This document shows positions 9,131-16,943 of a stretch of DNA of 64,000 bases, in pieces. Each line of letters starts with the position of its first letter. Position 1 is the first letter of the stretch. The stretch is from Methyloversatilis universalis (lineage in GTDB: Bacteria > Pseudomonadota > Gammaproteobacteria > Methylococcales > Methylococcaceae). A program made the position numbers and the translations under genes. The notes beneath the pieces were generated by a model, which saw nothing but the letters and a program-made list of their open reading frames with translations, was not told the DNA's origin and did no database searches. The DNA is taken from NCBI GenBank assembly GCA_020723665.1, contig DYIL01000001.1, positions 186,001 through 250,000 of the forward strand. The letters run 5' to 3'.

Positions 9131-10221
9131 GGCACCGTTTCCACGCGATTTGCCCTTATTTCGCCATGTTTCCCGAATCCTTTGTTGAGAAACACCTGGC
9201 GGCGAGTAAATATGAGGGGGTCGTGTTTGACCCTTTCTGTGGGCGTGGAACGACGATTTTCGAGTCTCTGCTGCGTGGCCGGGCTGCCGCCGGGTGCGAT
9301 ATAAATGCTGTCGCCATCTGTATCACTGGAGCCAAATGCGATCCCCCTACCGCAGGAGAGGTACTAACGCGGCTTGATGAGCTGGAAAGAGAGTTCGTCG
9401 GTTCAAGCCCTTCTGAACCGATGACTGAAGATATGGAAGAATTCTTCGGACTATGTTTCCACGCCGACACCTATGATCAGGTCCGGTATCTTCGGCAGCA
9501 GCTAATGTGGCAAACCAACAAGGTCGATAGGTTCATCGCTGCGCTATGCCTAGGCGCATTGCATGGGGAGTCACACCGCAGCCCTAATTACTTCAGCAAC
9601 CGAATGCCTCGGACGATCAGTACCAAACCAGCGTACTCAGTTCGGTGGTGGCGCAGCGGGGGTTACGTTCCTCCCTATAGGGACACTTTTGGAATTCTCC
9701 GCGGATTGGTGGCGTATCGTTATCGGACGCCTCCACCACAGCAACGTGGCGTAATTGTACTCACCGATGCGCGATTTGCGGCAAAACATTTCACCGACAT
9801 GAACGGAAAAGTGACAGACGTCATTACATCACCGCCATATCTAGACACAACAAATTATCGAGAAGATCAGTGGTTGCGCCTGTGGTTTCTCGGCGGTGAG
9901 GCTACCAGTAATTACCGGCGTGCTGATGCTAGGCATTACAATAAAGAGTTCTATTGGCGCTTTCTGGAAGAGGCTTGGTCTGGTATTGCGCCACTGGTGG
10001 CGAACAAGGCGCGATTTGTAGTTCGGATTGGTGGGCGTCGATTGGAGAAGGCCGAAGCTCTATCATCGTTATGTAACACATTAACGTCTGGCCTCGGACG
10101 GGCGGTTCGTCCCGCAGATAACGGAGTTACGTCCTCTGTCAAGAGCTCTCAAGCCAACAGCTTCCGTGGCGCGAAAGCATCCCCAACAGTGGAACACGAT
10201 TTCTGCTTCATCGTTAGCTGA
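9127..10221 (+). CDS. DNA methyltransferase (DPFCGRGTT / SPPY type)
   Basis: A 364-residue class I SAM-dependent DNA methyltransferase. The SAM-binding motif I is DPFCGRGTT near residues 35-43 and the catalytic motif is TSPPYLDTTNY in the second half, placing it among N4-cytosine/N6-adenine amino-methyltransferases with motif I before motif IV. The ATG at 9127 overlaps the stop of the upstream gene (ATGA); the track start at 9088 would run 42 bases into it. It is the last gene of the rightward arm. Within a restriction-type system it would mark self DNA; the target sequence cannot be read from the gene. Confidence 0.83.
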   Translation: MRHRFHAICPYFAMFPESFVEKHLAASKYEGVVFDPFCGRGTTIFESLLRGRAAAGCDINAVAICITGAKCDPPTAGEVLTRLDELEREFVGSSPSEPMTEDMEEFFGLCFHADTYDQVRYLRQQLMWQTNKVDRFIAALCLGALHGESHRSPNYFSNRMPRTISTKPAYSVRWWRSGGYVPPYRDTFGILRGLVAYRYRTPPPQQRGVIVLTDARFAAKHFTDMNGKVTDVITSPPYLDTTNYREDQWLRLWFLGGEATSNYRRADARHYNKEFYWRFLEEAWSGIAPLVANKARFVVRIGGRRLEKAEALSSLCNTLTSGLGRAVRPADNGVTSSVKSSQANSFRGAKASPTVEHDFCFIVS

Positions 10222-10296
10222 GGTCAGTGAACCTCCATGGTTGGACTTCGATATATTCATTTCTGGGCCACCAGAGAGGATCTGACAGCGGCTACG

Positions 10297-10962
10297 TCAA
10301 TCCATTATGGCAGCACGAGCCGGAATGGCATCGGAATCGTCGGAACCATCATCGGCGATGACCGCCTCCGCTTCCGAACCCTCTACATTCGTACCCTCCG
10401 GGGTGTCACCGGTAGCCTCGCGAACCTCCGCCTCCTTTCCTCGCTTTCCCGCTGACGCCCGGGCCCGGCGTTCGATCGCCACGATGCGACGGCCGAGGCG
10501 CAGAAGCCGTTGCTGCCATTGATAGACTCCATCCGATCGCTGCTTATTGCTCAACACCCCGCACAACCACAGCGCATCCAGGGAGATCATCAACTCATCC
10601 ATCTTCTGCAGCAGGGCCACGAATTGCGCCACCTGCGGAGACACGATGCGGACCTCCACCTGCTCCGGGTGGGTATACCGCGGCAGCGAGGTAATGCCGT
10701 TGTCCTCACGGACTTTATCGATTCGGGCTTTTTCGTTCTGAAGATCCTTGGCGCAATCCCCGATCATGGCGCCGACCACGCTCTCGATCTCGTCGATCTC
10801 GTGGTCGTCACCGATGATGCGCAGAATGACATCGATCGCATAAAGAGCGCTGACGACCCTTGGGAATTCGCGCTCGAAGACCCGTTGGGCCTGTTCGCTC
10901 TGGATGATGATGCGACGGTCGAAAGCGGGGCGACTATACGCGCGGTTTCTTGCTTCTGCCAT
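10297..10962 (-). CDS. DUF1845 (AcaB-like) ICE/plasmid backbone protein
   Basis: A 221-residue protein starting MAEARNRAYSRPAFDRRIII, with a conserved-looking core (SEQAQRVFEREFPRVV; SPQVAQFVALLQKMDELM; LSNKQRSDGVYQWQQRL) that I associate with DUF1845, found near ssb in SXT/R391-like ICEs and IncA/C plasmids and related to AcaB. The acidic C-terminal tail is low-complexity. The ATG at 10962 has a GAGG site upstream, whereas the longer track start lacks one. It is divergent from ssb and marks the return from cargo to ICE backbone. A regulatory role is from the family name only. Confidence 0.68.
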   Translation of the reverse strand: MAEARNRAYSRPAFDRRIIIQSEQAQRVFEREFPRVVSALYAIDVILRIIGDDHEIDEIESVVGAMIGDCAKDLQNEKARIDKVREDNGITSLPRYTHPEQVEVRIVSPQVAQFVALLQKMDELMISLDALWLCGVLSNKQRSDGVYQWQQRLLRLGRRIVAIERRARASAGKRGKEAEVREATGDTPEGTNVEGSEAEAVIADDGSDDSDAIPARAAIMD

Positions 10963-11202
10963 GGTATAAGCCTCGAAGTGAGTGTTGGGGTCGCCCGCGA
11001 TACTATCCCAAGCCAACGGGATACGAACTCGAAAAAGATGCCGGAAAAACAGCATCTTTCAAACCTTGCAGAACAAAGAAATATGGTACATATGGAGGCG
11101 ATTTTGATGGCCTGAGATTCTCCGGCGATCAGAACTCCCAAGGTATCCATACAGATGCCAGGGAGCGCAAGCTGGGCGCTCATAGAAAAACAGCCTTTTT
11201 CC

Positions 11203-11322
11203 AACAACCCTTTCCAGGGGATGCACACATCCCCGAAAGGGTTCATGCATGCTCCCCGGAAAACCAGCGAACCGCACGCGCTGGTGGCTTCAGTCCATTT
11301 TCCCGAGTGCGGCGGGGGGAGC
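11203..11322 (+). promoter_or_regulatory. Structured switch-like leader of ssb
   Basis: Nested pairing AACCCTTTC/GAAAGGGTT around GGGGATG/CATCCCC, then CATGCTCCCC (11248-11257), the exact complement of GGGGAGCATG (11316-11325), which contains the SD and start codon. The 5' GGGGATGCA can compete for the same strand. A CCAGCG/CGCTGG hairpin sits in the loop. Confidence 0.72.
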
Positions 11323-11826
11323 ATGAGCATGTTGAACAAAGCCCACATCATCGGCCGCCTGGGCCGCGATCCTGAGGTTCGGTACACCCAGGACGGGACT
11401 TGTATCGCCAATCTCGCGATCGCCACGTCCGAGTCTCACAAGGACAGGAACACGGGCGAGCGCAAGGAATCCACCGAATGGCACCGGGTCGTCCTGTTTG
11501 GACGACTGGGTGAAATTGCCGGCGAATATCTCAAGAAAGGTTCGCTCGTCTACCTGGAAGGTCGACTGCGGACCCGGAAATGGCAGAACAAGGATGGGCA
11601 AGACCAGTACACGATGGAAATCGTCGGTTCCGAAATGAAAATGCTCGGTAGCCGCTCGGATTCCAAGGAGGCTGTCCAGTCCGCAAGTTCCGGCCGGAAC
11701 GGGGGCGGCGGTTTTACGCCGATGCCGACGGACGAAGGTTCCGACTTCGAAGACGACGATATTCCCTTCATCGCCGCTTTTGCCGTGAAACGCAACCCAT
11801 TCGGCCGTTCCACACCGGCCCTCTGA
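11323..11826 (+). CDS. ssb: Single-stranded DNA-binding protein of the ICE
   Basis: A 167-residue [24 protein letters not shown] begins the OB-fold, followed by [34 protein letters not shown] typical of bacterial SSB. The C-terminal tail has an acidic stretch (DFEDDDIPF), the usual partner-binding tip, but then continues for about 17 residues ([18 protein letters not shown]), so the DDDIPF motif is not terminal, which is unusual. The ATG at 11323 follows a GGGGGGAG ribosome site; a second ATG is two codons later. It likely works with the neighbouring Bet and exonuclease proteins on single-stranded DNA. Translation is probably controlled by the leader. Confidence 0.93.
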   Translation: MSMLNKAHIIGRLGRDPEVRYTQDGTCIANLAIATSESHKDRNTGERKESTEWHRVVLFGRLGEIAGEYLKKGSLVYLEGRLRTRKWQNKDGQDQYTMEIVGSEMKMLGSRSDSKEAVQSASSGRNGGGGFTPMPTDEGSDFEDDDIPFIAAFAVKRNPFGRSTPAL

Positions 11827-11890
11827 AACCGATCACGCCGTTGACCTGACTGGCCGAGGGGTCAGTGGAATCAACGACCGCTCCATTAGC

Positions 11891-11950
11891 CCAAACCGGG
11901 GACATCACCGCCCCGCTGGGGCCATGGTGTCCCCTCACCGGAGGTACACC
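11891..11950 (+). promoter_or_regulatory. Structured switch-like leader of bet
   Basis: GGGGACA (11898-11904) is complementary to TGTCCCC (11928-11934). Alternatively GGTGTCCCCTC (11926-11936) pairs with GAGGTACACC (11941-11950), covering the SD up to the ATG at 11951. The two pairings are mutually exclusive. Confidence 0.75.
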
Positions 11951-12853
11951 ATGAACAACAAGCTGATCCAGAAATTCGCCGAGCGCTTTTCCGTCGACCA
12001 GACCAAGGTCGTGGAAATCCTCAAGGCGACCGCGTTCAAGCAGAAAGCCGGCTCCGCGCCGGTCACCGACGAACAGATGATGGCCTTGCTGATCGTCGCC
12101 GATCAATATGGGCTGAACCCGTTCACCCGCGAAATCTACGCCTTCCCGGACAAGCAGAACGGGATCGTGCCGGTGGTCGGGGTGGATGGGTGGTCCAGGA
12201 TCATCAACCAGCATCCGGACTTCGACGGCATGGAATTCCGGCCGTCGGACAACATCGTCGAAATTGCAGGCGCAAAGCCCTGTCCCGAATGGATGGAGTG
12301 CCTCATGTACCGCAAGGACCGAGCCCACCCCACGGCGATTCGCGAGTACCTCGATGAAGTCTACCGCGAACCCTTCACGGGCACCAAGGACGGCCGCAGC
12401 TACACCGTCCCCGGTCCCTGGCAAACGCATACCAAGCGATTCCTGCGCCACAAGACGATGATCCAGGCCGCGCGCCTGGTGTTCGGCTTCGTCGGCATTT
12501 ACGACCAGGACGAAGCCGAGCGCATCCTCGAAGGCCAATCCGAGGTCGTAGCGTCGGGAACGGAGCTCGCGCCCTATCCGAGCGGCGAGCCGAGCCAGGA
12601 AGCCCAGCGCAAGACTCGGCAATTGATTGCGAGGGCCGAAAAGGCCGGCGCCTGGCAAGCCGCCTTGGACTATGCCGCCGAGCACTTCTCTGGTCTAGAT
12701 CTGGCCTATGTGACCCACGAAATCACAAAGGCCAGAAAGGCGCGGCAAGCCGGCGATCCCAGGCCGGCCCAGGCGGACCCGCCCGTCCTACCTGGAAAGG
12801 AAGCGCCGGCCGAAGCCAAAGAAGCGCTTCGCGGCGAACCCGTCGAAGCCTGA
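11951..12853 (+). CDS. bet: Bet/RecT-family single-strand annealing recombinase
   Basis: A 300-residue phage-type recombination protein Bet. The N-terminal half carries the family signature: MMALLIVADQYGLNPFTREIYAF, then VPVVGVDGWSRIINQHPDFDGMEF, and later WQTHTKRFLRHKTMIQAARLVFGFVGIYDQDEAERI. Bet anneals complementary single strands made by a 5'-3' exonuclease; the YqaJ/Exo gene lies two genes downstream and ssb just upstream, making a lambda Red-like set as in SXT/R391 ICEs. The ATG at 11951 has a GGAGG six bases upstream; the track start at 11924 lies inside the structured leader. The C-terminal tail is Ala/Glu/Lys-rich and probably disordered. Confidence 0.93.
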   Translation: MNNKLIQKFAERFSVDQTKVVEILKATAFKQKAGSAPVTDEQMMALLIVADQYGLNPFTREIYAFPDKQNGIVPVVGVDGWSRIINQHPDFDGMEFRPSDNIVEIAGAKPCPEWMECLMYRKDRAHPTAIREYLDEVYREPFTGTKDGRSYTVPGPWQTHTKRFLRHKTMIQAARLVFGFVGIYDQDEAERILEGQSEVVASGTELAPYPSGEPSQEAQRKTRQLIARAEKAGAWQAALDYAAEHFSGLDLAYVTHEITKARKARQAGDPRPAQADPPVLPGKEAPAEAKEALRGEPVEA

Positions 12854-12870
12854 GCCGAATAATCTCAACG

Positions 12871-12938
12871 CCACCGGGGCGCCAGGAATCGCCCCAGGGG
12901 AGATCCATCATGGCGCCCCTTCATTTCAGGAGGACGCC
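12871..12938 (+). promoter_or_regulatory. Structured switch-like leader before the 107-residue gene
   Basis: GGGGCGCCA (12876-12884) is the exact complement of TGGCGCCCC (12911-12919). The overlapping ATGGCG..CCT (12910-12920) pairs instead with AGGAGGACGCCAT (12928-12940), covering SD and start codon. Confidence 0.75.
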
Positions 12939-13262
12939 ATGCACCCTGACACCCTTACGAAATCGCCCAACCAGGTGCCGCTCCACACGGACTGGGCGCG
13001 CTACGAAACGCCCGCCGTGGTGCGCAAGCACGGACGGCAATTCCTGGAGCGCTTCTGGGCACCCCAGGAAGGCGAGCCCCACGCGCTCAGCTTCGAGCGG
13101 ATCGCCGAATCCTACGGCGCTCGCATCGAGGAGTCCGAAGACGTGACGCTCCTGTTCTTCGAAGACGCCGACCAGGCGGCGGCCTGCGCCCGCAAGCTTC
13201 GTGAGTCGGGAGAAGCCCTGTCCATTGCCGCACAACTCCGCGTGCAAAGGAGGGCGGCATGA
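12939..13262 (+). CDS. Hypothetical protein between bet and exonuclease
   Basis: A 107-residue protein, MHPDTLTKSPNQVPLHTDWA onward. The last part (ESEDVTLLFFEDADQAAACARKLRESG) predicts a small alpha/beta fold. The ATG is preceded by AGGAGG and its stop overlaps the next start (ATGA), so it is coupled to the exonuclease. SXT-type elements also have a small unknown gene between bet and exo, which fits. No function is recognised; a role accompanying Red-type recombination is inferred from position. Confidence 0.75.
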   Translation: MHPDTLTKSPNQVPLHTDWARYETPAVVRKHGRQFLERFWAPQEGEPHALSFERIAESYGARIEESEDVTLLFFEDADQAAACARKLRESGEALSIAAQLRVQRRAA

Positions 13263-14257
13263 AAATCGTGGATCTGAAGCAACGCACTCCGGAATGGCAC
13301 GTCTGGCGTAACGCGGGCGTGACGGCATCCGAAACGCCGATCCTGATGGGTTCGCCCTACAAAACGCCGTGGAGACTCTGGGCGGAAAAGCGCGGCCTGG
13401 TGCTCGCGGAAGATCTCTCGGGCAATCCCCACGTCCAGCGGGGTATCCGGGAAGAACCGGAAGCGCGCCGGCGTTTCGAGGATCGCCACGGCGTCCTGCT
13501 GCTGCCGATCTGTGCCGAATCGACGGATGAACCGATCCTTCGGGCCAGCTTCGACGGTCTGACCGACGACGGCCGGCCGGTCGAACTCAAGGCCCCCACG
13601 GCTGCGAAATTCCGGGACGCGGTGGAGAACGGTCAAGGGTCGGAGCTGTACCAGCGCTATTACGCGCAGCTCCAGACCCAGATCTACGTGTCCGAATCCG
13701 ACCTGGGGTATTTCGCCCTGCATTGCGGCGAGGCGTTTCTGGATCTCGAGGTCCCCCGGGACGACGACTACATCGCCCGCCTGGTGGAGACCGCCCGAAC
13801 CTTTTGGGCGTACGTCAAAACCGGGAAGGAGCCTCCCTTGGATCCGGAGCGCGACCTGTACGTCCCGAGTGGAAGCGACCTGGACACCTGGTTTCGTCTG
13901 GCCGCCGAATATCGGCAGTTCGACGAGAAGCGGGCCGGCTATACGGCGGAGGCCAAGGCCCTCGAGAAAAAGCTGGCCGAACTGGAGGCGCAGTTCCTGA
14001 AGATGATGGGCGAGTTCACGCTCGCGGAATCCTCGGGCATCCGGATCAGCCGCTATCTCCAGCAGGGCTCGGTCGATTACAAGTCCGCCCTCCAGGCATT
14101 TCAGCCGGAGGTGACCGAGAGCGAACTGGAGCGATTCCGGAAGAAACCCTCGGAACGGGTCCGCATCACCATCCGAGCGGAAGAAGACCGCCGAACCGAA
14201 GTCCCGTTCGAGCCCGAAGCCTTGAAAAAGGCGGCCGGGATCGACGCTTGGTTCTGA
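13259..14257 (+). CDS. YqaJ/lambda-exonuclease-like recombination nuclease
   Basis: A 332-residue protein with the YqaJ viral recombinase domain in its first 200 residues. It opens KQRTPEWHVWRNAGVTASETPILMG, the typical start of lambda-exo-like nucleases, followed by EEPEARRRFEDRHG, an Asp at SFDGLTDDGRPVELKAP (the D...ExK catalytic core) and YYAQLQTQIYVSE. Residues 225-250 are charged and probably coiled coil. Such enzymes resect 5' strands to give single strands for Bet. Start overlaps the upstream stop by ATGA with an AGGAGG site nearby. Third member of the ssb-bet-exo module. Confidence 0.9.
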   Translation: MKIVDLKQRTPEWHVWRNAGVTASETPILMGSPYKTPWRLWAEKRGLVLAEDLSGNPHVQRGIREEPEARRRFEDRHGVLLLPICAESTDEPILRASFDGLTDDGRPVELKAPTAAKFRDAVENGQGSELYQRYYAQLQTQIYVSESDLGYFALHCGEAFLDLEVPRDDDYIARLVETARTFWAYVKTGKEPPLDPERDLYVPSGSDLDTWFRLAAEYRQFDEKRAGYTAEAKALEKKLAELEAQFLKMMGEFTLAESSGIRISRYLQQGSVDYKSALQAFQPEVTESELERFRKKPSERVRITIRAEEDRRTEVPFEPEALKKAAGIDAWF

Positions 14258-14271
14258 CGTTCAACCTCACT

Positions 14272-14339
14272 CAACCCGGAAGGGGCGCCGTCATCGCCCC
14301 CGGGCCGTGATGCGCCTCTCCTTATTTGGAAGGTGCCTC
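14272..14339 (+). promoter_or_regulatory. Structured leader before the 187-residue gene
   Basis: CCCGG...CCGGG encloses GGGGCG/CGCCCC; the 5' GGGGCGC can also reach GCGCCTC (with a G-T wobble). GCGCCTCTCC pairs with the ribosome site GGAAGGTGC with one bulge. Same architecture as neighbouring leaders, weaker pairing. Confidence 0.6.
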
Positions 14340-14903
14340 ATGAACTATCAAGACTATCAATCGGCGCGGCGGGGCGGTCTGATCCCGGCCCAGGTCGCCC
14401 TGAACAGGGCTCGCCGGAGCCAACAACTGGACGAGCTCACCGAACGGCTGCAATTCGCATGGCTCCTGAAATACGGCCAGTGCGACGAAGCCGCTTGGGA
14501 ACAGGATGGATTCGACCTACGCGCGAAAGTCGTCGACGACGAGGACGGATGGTTGAGGGTCGGAATCGACGTGTACGGCAGGTTCAGCGACCGATGGCGA
14601 GCCAGCGCCGTTCGTCACTGGATGGGTGACCGCCGGTCCTACCAGTGGTTCGTACCCGCCCATCCCGAGCATCGCCACGAGCGCTACCGCAGGGCGTGCG
14701 ATTACGGCCACGGCTGGAGTTATGTCGGCATCCGAGTCATTGCCTCCAAGGCCGGTGTGCCCCTGGGCGAGACGACCCTCTGGGGCATCGAGTCCGATTC
14801 GGACATCGAATTCTTTACCGAGACCGTCCTGGATTTCGGCGAAGACGCGATCGCGAAGGCACAAGCCAAGCTACGCGGGCTGTGCGGAGGAAACTGCCAA
14901 TGA
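14340..14903 (+). CDS. Hypothetical ICE protein
   Basis: A 187-residue protein beginning MNYQDYQSARRGGLIPAQVA. It contains an acidic/aromatic middle (DDEDGWLRVGIDVYGRF; SYQWFVPAHPEHRHERYRRA) and ends with GLCGGNCQ. No domain recognised. The ATG at 14340 has a GGAAGG ribosome site inside the leader; the longer track start at 14307 lies in the leader. Its stop overlaps the next small gene by ATGA, so the two are probably translated together. Confidence 0.7.
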   Translation: MNYQDYQSARRGGLIPAQVALNRARRSQQLDELTERLQFAWLLKYGQCDEAAWEQDGFDLRAKVVDDEDGWLRVGIDVYGRFSDRWRASAVRHWMGDRRSYQWFVPAHPEHRHERYRRACDYGHGWSYVGIRVIASKAGVPLGETTLWGIESDSDIEFFTETVLDFGEDAIAKAQAKLRGLCGGNCQ

Positions 14904-15115
14904 GTAAGCGGGGCAACCGTGAAACGGAAGGACGCACGGGTTCACCTGCGCATCCGATCGACGGTTATCACGGCGGCCGTAAGGCCTTCACCAGACTGCT
15001 GGCGGAAAACCGGGTTTCCCGCACGGCCGCCAACGAGGACTGGATATCGGGCAGAAAAGCCCGAGAGAACGGCGTGGGTTGTACTTGCCATCCATGCAGA
15101 GGCCCCACCTCCTGA
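14900..15115 (+). CDS. Small basic hypothetical protein
   Basis: A 71-residue protein, MSKRGNRETEGRTGSPAHPI to a C-terminal CTCHPCRGPTS with three cysteines that could bind metal. The ATG overlaps the upstream stop (ATGA) and GCGGAGG lies 14 bases before. A UUCG-loop terminator follows directly. The track shows it only as the end of a longer ORF opening at 14645, which overlaps the preceding gene. No family recognised. Confidence 0.5.
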   Translation: MSKRGNRETEGRTGSPAHPIDGYHGGRKAFTRLLAENRVSRTAANEDWISGRKARENGVGCTCHPCRGPTS

Positions 15116-15123
15116 CGAAATTC

Positions 15124-15147
15124 GCCCCAACTTCGGTTGGGGCTTTT
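15124..15147 (+). terminator. Rho-independent terminator with TTCG loop
   Basis: GCCCCAAC-TTCG-GTTGGGGC followed by TTTT, nine bases after the stop of the 71-residue gene. An 8-bp perfect stem with a stable tetraloop. Confidence 0.85.
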
Positions 15148-15320
15148 CCACTGGCCTTGCCGAATGCGAGACCAATGGAAAAGCCAGTTATTTCGGTGCC
15201 TTCGATGTTGAAGCGCTGAAATCCTGCCTCGTGCAGGCGTTCCGTCTACGGGCGGCGGGGAAGTCACCCTTCTTCGTGCCGGGTGCGTCAAACCCGGAGT
15301 TCGCGGCCGCAAGGCTCTGT

Positions 15321-15396
15321 CAGCAACCCATCCAGGGGAGATACATCCCCGAGTGGGGAACGTATCTCCCCTGTTTTTTTCAGAGGAGATACGACC
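15321..15396 (+). promoter_or_regulatory. Structured switch-like leader, clearest copy
   Basis: GGGGAGATAC (15335-15344) is an exact 10-base complement of GTATCTCCCC (15362-15371). That strand, as GTATCTCC-CCTG (15362-15373), also pairs with CAGAGGAGATAC (15381-15392), which holds the SD. ATCCCCGAGTGGGGA forms a small hairpin between. Only one pairing can form at a time. Confidence 0.78.
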
Positions 15397-15684
15397 ATGA
15401 AACGAAGCGACACCCTCTTTTCCAGAAGAGCTGCCCGCGTGGCCGCCGAGGATCAGATCCTCGAGATGGCCTCGCTCAAACCCGCCACGGTCGCGGGCGC
15501 GCTGGTTCAGCATCCGGATATTTTCCGGGAGTTGAATGACGACATGGCCAGGACCCTCGTCCTGTCCCTGATCGACCGAGGTCAAGCGGAAATACTCCGC
15601 CAAATCCTGGGGCTGAAGACCATCGGCCGACGCAAGGCCGCCCTGCTCGCCGAGTTACTCCTGCGGAATGCGTTCCGCGAGTAG
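15397..15684 (+). CDS. Small hypothetical ICE protein
   Basis: A 95-residue, largely helical basic protein (MKRSDTLFSRRAARVAAEDQ onward). No domain recognised. The ATG at 15397 follows AGAGGAG; the longer track start lies in the leader. Its 3' end overlaps the convergent gene at 15655-15864 by 30 bases. The strong switch-like leader is the best support that it is real. Confidence 0.65.
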   Translation: MKRSDTLFSRRAARVAAEDQILEMASLKPATVAGALVQHPDIFRELNDDMARTLVLSLIDRGQAEILRQILGLKTIGRRKAALLAELLLRNAFRE

Positions 15685-15864
15685 AACGGCTTGCAGCAAG
15701 CGGGAAGCGGGACCCTCGTCCTCTTCCCGCCAGGCCGATGCCGCCTTCTCCAGGGCGGCATTGTGCTCCCCGATCGTGCGGGGCGGCTTCAGGACGCCGG
15801 TCATGGCCCGAAAGGCCTTGAGTTCGTCTGGCGTCAATCTGAGGTGATTTCCCATTTTGATCAT
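15655..15864 (-). CDS. Small hypothetical protein, opposite strand
   Basis: A 69-residue protein starting MIKMGNHLRLTPDELKAFRA, which looks like a helical DNA- or protein-binding unit. The ATG at 15864 has an AGGAG about nine bases upstream on the minus strand; the longer track start has none. It is one of two small leftward genes embedded in the rightward module and has no structured leader. Function unknown; an antisense or regulatory relation to the convergent neighbour is only a possibility. Confidence 0.5.
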   Translation of the reverse strand: MIKMGNHLRLTPDELKAFRAMTGVLKPPRTIGEHNAALEKAASAWREEDEGPASRLLQAVLLAERIPQE

Positions 15865-15920
15865 CGATGGCTCCTGATGCGGTGTCCGATAGTCACATCG
15901 TACCGCGGAGTCTTTGTTTA

Positions 15921-15998
15921 GCAACCCCGACGGGGAGGTTCACGCCCCCGGGGAGTCGTGCGCCTTCTCTTTGGGTGAAACCCTGAATAGGAGGCGTT
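15921..15998 (+). promoter_or_regulatory. Structured leader of the cobS-like gene
   Basis: ACCCCGACGGGG and CCCCCGGGG hairpin elements, then GCGCCTTCT, which can pair (with wobbles) with the ribosome site AGGAGGCGT. The competing 5' arm is less clear than in other copies. Confidence 0.55.
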
Positions 15999-16943
15999 AT
16001 GTACCAAGCCTTTTCCATCGCTCAAGTGTTCGGCATTCCGGCACCGGCCAGGATGACCGTCGAAGGCTTCGCCGACGACACCCATCCCCGGATTCCGGTC
16101 CGACGGGACTACGTGTTCCGCAAGGAGCCTCTGCGGGATGTCCTGGCATTCCTCGGCAATCCCCACGGCGATGGTCTGTACGTCACCGGCCCGACCGGAT
16201 CCGGCAAGACCTCGCTGATCGCGCAGATCGCGGCACGGCTGAACTGGCCGGTGCACGCGGTGACCTGCCACGGCAGGCTGGAACTAAACGATCTGATCGG
16301 CCAGTTCACCCTGATCAACGGGAGCATGCAGTTCGTGCACGGCCCCTTGTCCCAGTCCGTTCGGGACGGGCATGTCCTGATCCTGAACGAGATCGATCTC
16401 ATGGACCCGTCCGAACTGGCGGGGCTCAACGACATCCTCGAGGGGCAACCCTTGGTGATCCCGCAGAACGGCGGCGAAGTGATTCGTCCGCACCCGAAGT
16501 TCCGCCTGGTCGCCACCGGCAACAGCGCCGGTGCAGGCGATCCCAGCGGGTTGTATCAGGGCGTGCTGCGGCAGAACCTGGCCTTCCTGGACCGGTTCCG
16601 GCTGATCGAAATCGGCTATCCGGAACCGGAATTGGAAGACGCTGTGCTGGCGAAGACCGTTCCGGCCATACCAACGGCCATCCGGGAGAAGATGATTCGT
16701 GTCGCCAACGAGGTGCGCAAGCTCTTCGTCGGCGGCGATGAGGGGCCCGGGATGCTCAGCGTCACGATGTCCACCCGCGGACTCCTCCGCTGGGCTTCGC
16801 TGACGGTGGCGTTCAAGGGCGCTCCCAATGCCCTGGAATATGCCCTGGACAGGGCCCTGACCTTGCGGGCCGAGCCTGAACAACGGCTGGCGATCCACCG
16901 GATTGCCGCCGACGTGTTCGGCGACGACTGGAGAGGTGCGTGA
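15999..16943 (+). CDS. cobS: CobS/MoxR-like AAA+ ATPase of the ICE
   Basis: A 314-residue AAA+ ATPase. Walker A is GPTGSGKTS near residues 65-73, Walker B is VLILNEIDLMD near 128, and a sensor region reads PKFRLVATGNS, as in the CobS/MoxR branch where Asn-Glu replaces Asp-Glu. CobS is the ATPase of cobalt chelatase, but no cobaltochelatase large subunit or cobalamin gene is nearby. SXT/R391 elements carry a similar cobS-cobT-like pair of unknown role. A MoxR ATPase with a VWA partner usually acts as a remodelling chaperone; I infer that here. Coupled to the WGR gene by TGATG overlap. Confidence 0.87.
   Translation: MYQAFSIAQVFGIPAPARMTVEGFADDTHPRIPVRRDYVFRKEPLRDVLAFLGNPHGDGLYVTGPTGSGKTSLIAQIAARLNWPVHAVTCHGRLELNDLIGQFTLINGSMQFVHGPLSQSVRDGHVLILNEIDLMDPSELAGLNDILEGQPLVIPQNGGEVIRPHPKFRLVATGNSAGAGDPSGLYQGVLRQNLAFLDRFRLIEIGYPEPELEDAVLAKTVPAIPTAIREKMIRVANEVRKLFVGGDEGPGMLSVTMSTRGLLRWASLTVAFKGAPNALEYALDRALTLRAEPEQRLAIHRIAADVFGDDWRGA

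Noticed and set aside
10510-11115. 201-residue plus-strand ORF
   Set aside because: Antisense to the DUF1845 gene, with no ribosome site or family resemblance.
11768-12685. 305-residue minus-strand ORF
   Set aside because: Antisense to bet, which has unmistakable family motifs and a good ribosome site.
14919-15539. 206-residue ORF spanning a terminator and a structured leader
   Set aside because: Crosses a strong UUCG terminator and the leader at 15321; only a short internal stretch looks protein-like and is noted as a low-interest finding.
15914-16741. 275-residue plus-strand ORF in a second frame over cobS
   Set aside because: Arg/Pro-rich frame-shifted shadow of the CobS-like ATPase.
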